NCBI RefSeq assembly: GCF_000308715.1
Contig: NZ_BAGH01000420.1
Coordinates: 1-37,416, forward strand
DNA from: Nocardia tenerifensis NBRC 101015
GTDB lineage: Bacteria; Actinomycetota; Actinomycetes; Mycobacteriales; Mycobacteriaceae
Direction of reading: 5' to 3'
Length of the DNA stretch: 37,416 nucleotides
The position numbers and the translations under genes are program-made. The notes under the pieces were generated by a model, which saw only the letters and a program-made list of their open reading frames with translations, did not search any database and was not told the origin of the DNA. Positions 14,392 to 20,811 of this stretch are shown one piece after another. The first letter of the stretch is position 1; every line of letters starts with the position of its first letter.

Positions 14392-15357
14392 TCAGGCCGA
14401 GAACTCCTTGGCCACCTGCCGCAGCAGTTGCCTGCTGGCTCGCGTATCCAGCGCGGCGTCCTGCAGGCTTTCGTGCGCCAGGCGATAACGCCGTACATCG
14501 ACCGGTCTTTCCAGATACAGATCTCCGGTGAAACCCTCCACGTACACCACGGGCGGCTCGATCGGGTGCCCCTTACCGTCGGTGCCGAACTCCAGCACGG
14601 TGAACGGGCCCGTGGAATCTCCGAGCGGAATACCGGCCGCGAACGGCAGAATACGCACGGAGACATTGTCGCTGGTGCTCAAATCCGCGAGATGTCGTAG
14701 CTGGGCCGCCATCACCTTAGCGCCGCCGACCACGCGGCGCAGGACCGACTCGTGCAACACCACGGCAACCGTCGCGGGCGACACCCGCCTGGTGATCAAG
14801 GCCTGGCGTTGCAGACGTAATTGGACGCGCCGCTCCGATTCGGTCTCCGAATCGTCCGGGTAGCCGAGACGGTGCAGGGCCCTGGCGTAATCCGCGGTCT
14901 GCAGGAGTCCGAGCACCAATTCGGGGTGATAGGAACGCAGTTGCTGGGCCGAAGCCTCCAAACCCACGTACACATCGAAGTTCTCGGGAATCAGGTCGCC
15001 GTAGGCGTGCCACCAGCTCTTGACCGCCGCCTGCTGGGCCAGGCCCTTGAGCCCGTCGGCCAGGTCGTCGTGGATGCCGTAGATACGGCACAGCTCCTGG
15101 ATGTCGATGGTGCGGATGCGATCGGCCTGGCCTTTCTCCAGGCGCTGCAAAGTGCTTGCGCCCCACTCCATCAGGCGCGAGGCCTCGGCGATGGTGAGGC
15201 CCGCCTGGGTGCGCCAGTCGCGCAGGTATCTGCCGAGTTGCCTGCGCGGGAGGGTGGAGGAGGCGCTCTCGGTACCGGTCGGTCTGTCGAGGCCGCCGTG
15301 CGCTCGCTCCGAGCCCGCTGACACACTCGCCGACGCTCTTGCCGAACTCGCTGACAC
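14392..15357 (-). CDS. XRE-family transcriptional regulator with DUF5753
   Basis: The protein has 321 residues. Residues about 38-95 form a helix-turn-helix of the XRE/lambda-repressor type (LGRYLRDWRTQAGLTIAEAS, then WGASTLQRLEKGQ). The remainder is the DUF5753 ligand-like domain (WHAYGDLIPENFDVYVGLEASA, later FTVLEFGTDG and VVYVEGFTGDLYLE). This is the WhiJ-like architecture found in many actinomycete paralogues, with the DUF397 partner immediately downstream. GTG 15357 has GGAG 6 nt upstream; a second in-frame GTG at 15324 is possible. The first 35 residues are Ser/Ala-rich and low complexity. The gene is divergent from two small ORFs across about 300 bp. Confidence 0.88.
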   Translation of the reverse strand: MSASSARASASVSAGSERAHGGLDRPTGTESASSTLPRRQLGRYLRDWRTQAGLTIAEASRLMEWGASTLQRLEKGQADRIRTIDIQELCRIYGIHDDLADGLKGLAQQAAVKSWWHAYGDLIPENFDVYVGLEASAQQLRSYHPELVLGLLQTADYARALHRLGYPDDSETESERRVQLRLQRQALITRRVSPATVAVVLHESVLRRVVGGAKVMAAQLRHLADLSTSDNVSVRILPFAAGIPLGDSTGPFTVLEFGTDGKGHPIEPPVVYVEGFTGDLYLERPVDVRRYRLAHESLQDAALDTRASRQLLRQVAKEFSA

Positions 15358-15661
15358 AGCACGCTCCGTTCTGTGTTCTGCTGCTCACCCGGGACTTTTC
15401 GGGGGCAACCAGCAAGCTCGGTTCCCCGTCACTTCGCTTGGGCAGCGGGCTCTTTCGTCCACTATGGAGAATCCTCCCCTCCCGAGCGGTTTTCGTGCTG
15501 GGAATTCGCGAGAAATCTCTGGTTATCCATCGCGGGCGTTGTTTTGGGCGGCCGCCAATGGTGTGCTGGAAGTATGCCCGGACGGTTCGAACGCCCTCCC
15601 CGGCGTAGTTCCGCGAAGCCTCCGGGCACACGAGAAGAGTCGCCCGCAGGAACGAGGAGTC
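15358..15661. other. Divergent intergenic region of the XRE locus
   Basis: About 300 bp without a gene. It holds the perfect 8-bp palindrome GTTCGAAC at 15585-15592, 70 bp before the 105-aa gene, a possible regulator site. No promoter hexamers stand out. Confidence 0.4.
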
Positions 15662-15979
15662 ATGGCTGTACATGTCATTGCGTCGTCCTTGATGACCAGC
15701 GATCTCACCGCGCATCGCGCGCGCAGCGTCGGACACGGGAGCTGGGTGGTTTCCTACCTGCCCGGCCGCACCCTGACCTGCGACCAGGCGGTCGCCGCGC
15801 TGCGGGTTGCCGAGGTGGTGCCGACGCTGCTCGATCTGGTCAGCGAGCTCGCCGACGAGGTCGGGCTGACCGCGCTCGAGGCCGTCGGCATGGCCGTGCG
15901 GCAATCCTCCTGGCCGGAGCCGCCCGCGCCCACCCGACATCGACGGACCGCGGCGGCGCACCCGGTAGGGGTCGCCTGA
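15662..15979 (+). CDS. Hypothetical 105-aa protein of the XRE/DUF397 locus
   Basis: No named family was recognised. The sequence has a compact N-terminal part (GHGSWVVSYLPGRTLTCDQA), then helices (AVAALRVAEVVPTLLDLVSE, LADEVGLTALEAVGMAV) and a polar Pro-rich tail. It is probably soluble. ATG 15662 has GAGGAG only 2 nt upstream, with AGGAA somewhat further, so initiation is plausible but not textbook; an in-frame ATG at 15692 lacks a site. Its TGA overlaps the ATG of the next ORF (ATGA), so the two small proteins are co-translated. Both may belong functionally with the divergent XRE regulator; this is inference from position. Confidence 0.65.
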   Translation: MAVHVIASSLMTSDLTAHRARSVGHGSWVVSYLPGRTLTCDQAVAALRVAEVVPTLLDLVSELADEVGLTALEAVGMAVRQSSWPEPPAPTRHRRTAAAHPVGVA

Positions 15980-16185
15980 TGCAACTCACGAACCTGAACA
16001 TGCATGTCGCCGCCATGCTCGCCTGCGGCGCCGATCCCGGCGTGCTGAACATCGAACAGGCCCACGCCGCAATGCAATTGCATCTCGACTGCACCGTCGA
16101 CCGGTGCCTGGTGCGCCGCCGGGCGCGGGCCACCCTGGTCGAGGCGGGCAGGTGCGTGCTCGACCAGCGCGCGTTGCCATCCTGA
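15979..16185 (+). CDS. Hypothetical 68-aa protein coupled to the 105-aa ORF
   Basis: The start ATG (15979-15981) overlaps the stop of the preceding gene by one base (TGATG), which sets the start. The product is predicted helical (MNIEQAHAAMQLHLD-like core following a CGADPGVL loop) with a basic centre (VRRRARATLVEAG) and three cysteines. It has no signal peptide or membrane span. Function unknown. Immediately downstream begins the degenerate 75-bp repeat array. Confidence 0.65.
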   Translation: MQLTNLNMHVAAMLACGADPGVLNIEQAHAAMQLHLDCTVDRCLVRRRARATLVEAGRCVLDQRALPS

Positions 16186-16204
16186 AATAGACGCTGGCCG
16201 AACG

Positions 16205-16877
16205 TGATTCGCGGCGTTCGCGGGCCTCCGTGGCCACGTGAGCTACCGCCTCCAGGCCTGACGCTCACGCCGCAGGACCTGATCCGGCCGCGCTCGCCGG
16301 CCCGCCGCGGTCACGCAAGGCACCGCCCGCGGGTCTTGATGCCATGCCGCCGGAACTCATCGGCGGCGCTCGCCGGCCCTCCGCTGTGACGCGGGACGCC
16401 GCCTCCAGGAGTGATGCTCACGCCGCTGAGCCTCATCGGCGGCAGCCCTGGGATTACCCGGGCTGCCGCCTCCGAGCCGAACTTTCACCCCGATGAGCCT
16501 GATCGCCGGGCGCTCGCTGCCCCTGCGCGGTCGAGACTGCCGCCCGTGCGCTGGACGCTCGCAGCACTGGGCCTCGTAGGCGGCGCTCGAGCCTCCGAAT
16601 TACGCGGTCTGCCGCCTCCAAGCCGCACACTCACGCCACTGCGCCCAATTCGCGGCGCTCACTCGGCCATTCATGGTCACGGAGCCACCGCATCCGGCCT
16701 GCCGCTCACGCCGCAGAGGCTCACGGCGGCATTCGCTGGTCATCCGTGGTATCGCAGGCTGCCGATTCGGGCCTGCCACTCGAGCCGCCGGGCCTGATCG
16801 GCGGCGTTCGCGCGCTCTCCGTGGTTATGCGGGCTGCCGCTTCCGGGTCTGCCGCTCGTACCTGTCGACGCCGGGCC
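16205..16877. repeat. Degenerate tandem array of about nine 75-bp units
   Basis: Unit starts are at about 16205, 16280, 16357, 16433, 16500, 16574, 16646, 16721 and 16795, ending at 16877, so units are 67-83 bp (mostly 72-77). Each begins with a TGATCGGCGGCG-like box, has a CTGCCGCCTCC-like box near the middle and ends with CTCACGCCGC plus GGCC. Units are strongly diverged. Length changes break any reading frame, and no ORF across it has a ribosome-binding site, so it is treated as non-coding. The first and middle boxes are complementary. The unit at 16433 folds perfectly: GGCGGCAGCCC (16438-16448) with GGGCTGCCGCC (16460-16470). A folded RNA or a protein-binding array is possible. Confidence 0.75.
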
Positions 16878-16919
16878 GATCCGCTACCGTTCTCTGCGCG
16901 ACGGAATACGTGAGAGGCG

Positions 16920-18446
16920 ATGCTGTTGTTGGTGCGGGTGGTTCGGCGGTCGGTGGCGGTTCTGGCGATTTCGGCGCTCGCCGTGGTGCCCGGGTTCGGC
17001 AGCGCCGCGCCGGGTGACGAGGCGCGCCCGGCAGGCCTGGAACGGTTCTACGGCCAGCAACTGCACTGGCAGCCGTGCGGCATCGAGAATCTGGACAAGG
17101 CGGGCGGCGAGTGCGCCGACGTGCAGGTGCCGCTCGACTACGGGCGGCTGGACGGCCGGACCATGACCGTGGCGATCTCCCGGGTGAAAGCCGCGGATCC
17201 CGCTCGGCGCCAAGGAATTCTGCTGGCCAATCCCGGCGGTCCCGGCGGCGAGGGACTGGACAGCATCGACCTGCTCGGCGATGTCCTGTCGCCGGAGGTG
17301 CTGGCGACCCACGACCTGATCGGGATGGATCCGCGCGGGGTCGGCGAGTCGGGGCGCAGCCCGCGGTGCGGCTGGCCGGTCGGCGAGATGATCCGCTCGG
17401 CGGGTCTGGATCCGCTCGGCTTCGTGCACGACACCGTGCAGTCGGCGGGCATGGCCGCGGGCTGCCTGATCCACGACCCCGAGCAGATGCGGCAGTTCAC
17501 CACTCGCAATACCGCCAGGGACATTGATGTCGTGCGCGGCGTGCTCGGCGAGCCGAAGATCGACTATTTCGGGCTGTCCTACGGCACCTTCCTCGGCGCG
17601 GTGTTCACGCAGATGTTCCCGGAGCGCAGCGGACGGATCGTGCTGGACAGCGCGATCGACCCGGACCGGTATTGGGAAGGGCTGGTTCAGGATTGGGGCC
17701 CGGCGGACGAGCGCGCGCTGGATGAATGGGCGGCTTGGGCGGCGACGAAGGACGACACCTACCGACTCGGCGCGACGCCGCAGCTGGTGCGGGCCACCGT
17801 GGAGAACCTGGTGCGAACCGCCGCGCGGCAGCCGATCGTCGTCGACGACTTCGCCGTCGACGATCACTGGCTGCCGTTCGTGCTGCACGGGATGCTGATG
17901 AACTTCCGACTGAACGAGAAGCTCGCCGATGTCGTGCGCGAGCTGGCCGACGCGGCGGGCGGGCCGCCGATCAAGGCGCGCGCCCCGTGGCTCAGCGCGA
18001 TCGTGTCCGCGCTGCGCGACGGCGAGGACTCGACCTTGGCGCAGATCGCCTGCGGCGACGTCGGGGTGCCGCGGGATCCGGGCTGGTACTGGCGCAATAT
18101 CGAGGAGACCCGGGCCGGCCAGCCGGTGTTCGGCGCCATGGCGGGCAATATTCAGCCGTGCGCGTTCTGGGCGCCGCCGGTCGAGCCGGCCACCGTCGTG
18201 CGCAACACGGTGCCCGCGCTCATCCTGAACTCGACGGGCGACCCGAGGACGCCCTACGCCCACGCCGTCGCGCTTCATCAGGACATGTCCGGCTCGCGGC
18301 TGGTCACGCTGCAGGATGTGCGGATCCACATGACATTTCGACCTGGCCTGAGCACCTGCGTGAACGACGCGATCAACACCTACTTCGGCACGGGCACGCT
18401 GCCCGTGGAAGACACCACCTGCTACGCCGATCAGCCGAGCCAGTAG
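16920..18446 (+). CDS. Secreted TAP-family tripeptidyl aminopeptidase/hydrolase
   Basis: This 508-aa exported alpha/beta-hydrolase resembles Streptomyces tripeptidyl aminopeptidase and the mycobacterial CaeA/Rv2223c proteins. Residues 1-30 are a signal peptide (hydrophobic core 10-25). The mature protein has NPGGPGG (104-110) forming the oxyanion region, DPRGVGESG (137-145), nucleophile Ser220 in GLSYGT, an Asp in STGDPRTP and a His near residue 471 (RIHMTF), then the TAP C-terminal domain with two cysteines. It is expected to act outside the membrane on peptides or lipid esters. The ATG at 16920 has only GAGAGG at short spacing. It follows the repeat array by about 40 bp, so the promoter probably lies within or next to the array. 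Confidence 0.88.
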   Translation: MLLLVRVVRRSVAVLAISALAVVPGFGSAAPGDEARPAGLERFYGQQLHWQPCGIENLDKAGGECADVQVPLDYGRLDGRTMTVAISRVKAADPARRQGILLANPGGPGGEGLDSIDLLGDVLSPEVLATHDLIGMDPRGVGESGRSPRCGWPVGEMIRSAGLDPLGFVHDTVQSAGMAAGCLIHDPEQMRQFTTRNTARDIDVVRGVLGEPKIDYFGLSYGTFLGAVFTQMFPERSGRIVLDSAIDPDRYWEGLVQDWGPADERALDEWAAWAATKDDTYRLGATPQLVRATVENLVRTAARQPIVVDDFAVDDHWLPFVLHGMLMNFRLNEKLADVVRELADAAGGPPIKARAPWLSAIVSALRDGEDSTLAQIACGDVGVPRDPGWYWRNIEETRAGQPVFGAMAGNIQPCAFWAPPVEPATVVRNTVPALILNSTGDPRTPYAHAVALHQDMSGSRLVTLQDVRIHMTFRPGLSTCVNDAINTYFGTGTLPVEDTTCYADQPSQ

Positions 18447-18756
18447 GCGCGGCTGGGTCGGCGCTAAGGCGAATCCGTAGAACGCGCCGTTGGGCCCGGT
18501 CACGCCCGAGCCGGGTTCCAACGCCGCGACGGTCGTCGGTCCGGATCAACGGTTCGATCGCGCGTAACTCGTCAGCGGTGACGACGCTCGTCGAGACCGG
18601 ATCGCTTGGTGCGCGCGGGCATTCGCGCGCAGCTTCGTCCGCGGTGTCGGCCGGGCGCAGGAGGCCGACCGGATCGAAGCCCGGCGAGCCGCCCTGGTCG
18701 CCCATCGATTCGGGTGCGTCGGTGCCGACCGGTTCCTGCTCCGGAGGAGACATCAC
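18431..18756 (-). pseudogene. Probable frameshifted small ORF
   Basis: From ATG 18756 a minus-strand frame with clear G/C third-position bias reads MSPPEQEPVGTDAPESMGDQ-like sequence up to ADELRAIEPLIRTDD (near 18535), after which it degenerates into Arg-rich shadow. One frame over, the sequence continues sensibly (VAALEPGSGVTGPNGAFYGF). A single-base frameshift near 18530-18540 is the simplest explanation. The original stop is not certain; a TGA in the third frame lies at 18433-18431. Family unknown. It could also be a chance open frame. Confidence 0.35.
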
Positions 18757-18777
18757 GCCCCCGGAGCCGGTGCCCGA

Positions 18778-20658
18778 TCAGGCGGCCGCCGTCACCGGTT
18801 CGTCGGCGAACTGGGTCCGGTACAGCTCGGCGTAGCGGCCCTCGTCCGCCAGCAACTGAGTGTGCGTGCCGCGCTCGATGATTCGGCCGTCCTCCATCAC
18901 CAGGATCAAGTCGGCGGCGCGGATGGTGGACAGGCGGTGGGCGATCACCAGTGCGGTCCGGCCGTCGAGCGCCTCCGAGAGCGCTTCCTGCACAGCGGCT
19001 TCCGAGGTCGAGTCCAGCGAAGCGGTGGCCTCGTCGAGGATGACGACGCGCGGCTGCTTGAGCAGCAGGCGGGCGATGGTGAGCCGCTGACGTTCACCGC
19101 CGGAGAGCCGGTAGCCGCGCTCACCGACCACGGTATCCAGTCCGTCGGACAGGGATTCGACCAGATCGCTCAGCCTGGCCCGCCGCAACGCGTCCCACAG
19201 CTCCGCCTCCTGCGCCTCCGGACGGGCGAGCAGCAGGTTCGCTCGAATGGTGTCGTGGAACAAGTGCCCGTCCTGGGTGACCAGGCCGACGGTCTCCCGG
19301 ATCGACTGGGTGGTCAGGTCGCGCACGTCGGTTCCGTTCAGCCGGACGGCACCGGAGTCCACGTCGTAGAGCCGCGAAACCAGCTGGGCGACAGTGGATT
19401 TGCCCGCGCCCGAGGAACCGACCAGCGCGACGAGCTGGCCCGGCTCGGCGCGCAGTGAGACGTTGTGCAGCACGTCGACGCCGCCGCGGGTGTCCAGGGT
19501 CGCGACGTCCTCCAGCGAGGCCAGCGACACCTTGTCGGCGGACGGGTAGCCGAAGGTCACGTTGTCCAGCTCGACGGCGACCGGGCCGGCCGGCACCGCC
19601 ACTGCACCGGGGGCGTCCTCGATGAGCGGTTTCAGGTCGAGGACCTCGAAGACCCGCTCGAAGCTCACCAGCGCGGCCATCACCTCCATCCGGGCGCTGG
19701 CCAGCGCGGTCAGCGGTGTGTACAGCCTGGTGAGCAGCAACGACAGCGCGACGACGGCGCCCGCGTCCAACTGTCCGCGCAGCGCGTACCAACCGCCGAG
19801 CCCGTAGACGAGGGCGACGGCCAGCGCCGAGACCAAGGTGAGCGAGGTGACGAAGATGGTCTGCAGCATGGAGGTGCGCACGCCGATGTCGCGCACGCGG
19901 CGCGCGCGGATCTCGAACTCGCCGGATTCCTGCTGCGGGCGGCCGAACAGCTTCACCAGGGTCGCGCCCGGCGCGGAGAAGCGCTCGGTCATCTGGGTGC
20001 TCATGGCGGCGTTCAACTTGGCCGCCTCGCGCTGCATGTCGGCCAGCCGGTTGCCCATGCGGCGGGCGGGCAGCACGAACACCGGAAGCAGGACCAGCGC
20101 GAGCAGGGTGATCTGCCAGGAGATGCTGAGCATCACGCCGAGGGTGAGCGCGAGGGTGACCAGGTTGGCGACCACGCCGGACAGGGTGTCGCTGAACGCG
20201 CGCTGGGCGCCGATCACGTCGTTGTTCAGTCTGCTGACCAGCGCGCCGGTCCGCGTCCTGGTGAAGAAGGCGATCGGCATCTTCTGCACGTGATCGAAGA
20301 CGGCGGTGCGCAGGTCGAGGATCAGGCCCTCGCCGATGCGCGAGGACAGCCAGCGAATCGCCAGTCCGAGTGCGGCGTCGAAGACGGCGAGCAGCGCGAT
20401 GATCAGCGCGAGATTCACCACGACCCGGGGCGCCGAACCGCCGACGATGTCGTTGACCACCCGGCCGGCCAGCACCGGCGTAGCCACCGCGAGGAGCGCA
20501 GACACGACGCTGAACAGGAGGAACAGCCCGATCCGGCGCCGATGCGGCGCGGCGAAGCGGAGGATGCGCCGGGCGGTGGCCAGGCTGAACCGCCGCTGCT
20601 CCTGTGGCGCGTTGGCCCGCCGGTAGATCTGGCCCCACGCCACCGATTCGATACTCAC
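18778..20658 (-). CDS. ABC exporter, fused permease and ATPase (MsbA/MDR half-transporter type)
   Basis: This 626-aa half-transporter has an N-terminal six-helix membrane domain (about 40-330) and a C-terminal ATPase. Walker A is GSSGAGKS (414-421), the Q-loop region VTQDGHLF (460-467), the signature LSGGERQ (518-524), Walker B VVILDEA (538-544) and the switch His574 in AHRLS. It should work as a homodimer, or pair with an unlinked half, exporting lipids or drugs from the inner leaflet; the substrate cannot be inferred. GTG 20658 has GGAG 7 nt upstream. The gene is divergent from the FAD/Fe-S oxidoreductase with an inverted repeat CTCAAC-N4-GTTGAG between them. Confidence 0.9.
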   Translation of the reverse strand: MSIESVAWGQIYRRANAPQEQRRFSLATARRILRFAAPHRRRIGLFLLFSVVSALLAVATPVLAGRVVNDIVGGSAPRVVVNLALIIALLAVFDAALGLAIRWLSSRIGEGLILDLRTAVFDHVQKMPIAFFTRTRTGALVSRLNNDVIGAQRAFSDTLSGVVANLVTLALTLGVMLSISWQITLLALVLLPVFVLPARRMGNRLADMQREAAKLNAAMSTQMTERFSAPGATLVKLFGRPQQESGEFEIRARRVRDIGVRTSMLQTIFVTSLTLVSALAVALVYGLGGWYALRGQLDAGAVVALSLLLTRLYTPLTALASARMEVMAALVSFERVFEVLDLKPLIEDAPGAVAVPAGPVAVELDNVTFGYPSADKVSLASLEDVATLDTRGGVDVLHNVSLRAEPGQLVALVGSSGAGKSTVAQLVSRLYDVDSGAVRLNGTDVRDLTTQSIRETVGLVTQDGHLFHDTIRANLLLARPEAQEAELWDALRRARLSDLVESLSDGLDTVVGERGYRLSGGERQRLTIARLLLKQPRVVILDEATASLDSTSEAAVQEALSEALDGRTALVIAHRLSTIRAADLILVMEDGRIIERGTHTQLLADEGRYAELYRTQFADEPVTAAA

Positions 20659-20714
20659 GTTCGCTCTCCCTCTCGCTCCCCACCCATCAAAGACCTCGGC
20701 ACCGACACTAAGAC

Positions 20715-20730
20715 CTCAACAATGGTTGAG
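20715..20730. promoter_or_regulatory. Inverted repeat CTCAAC-N4-GTTGAG, candidate operator
   Basis: The perfect 6-bp inverted repeat around AATG lies about 60 bp upstream of the ABC exporter start and 80 bp before the divergent oxidoreductase. MerR- and MarR-type regulators use similar symmetric sites, but no such regulator is encoded nearby, so the binder is unknown. Confidence 0.4.
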
Positions 20731-20799
20731 AGCAAGTCGTTTCCGGTGGTCATACGATTTCGCGCACAGCGAACCGCGGCCATAGCAGGTGTCCGGGCC

Positions 20800-20805
20800 T
20801 AGGCT
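20800..20805 (+). promoter_or_regulatory. -10 element for a leaderless oxidoreductase transcript
   Basis: TAGGCT fits TANNNT and ends exactly 6 nt before GTG 20812. No Shine-Dalgarno sequence precedes that GTG, so the mRNA is probably leaderless. Confidence 0.5.
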
Positions 20806-20811
20806 GGCCGG

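Noticed and set aside
16205..16877. CRISPR array
   Set aside because: Units are diverged along their whole length with no constant repeat and unique spacers, and no cas genes are nearby.
16411..17017. Protein-coding ORFs within the repeat array
   Set aside because: No ribosome-binding sites, no stable codon bias, and unit lengths that change frame; the peptides only mirror the DNA repeat.
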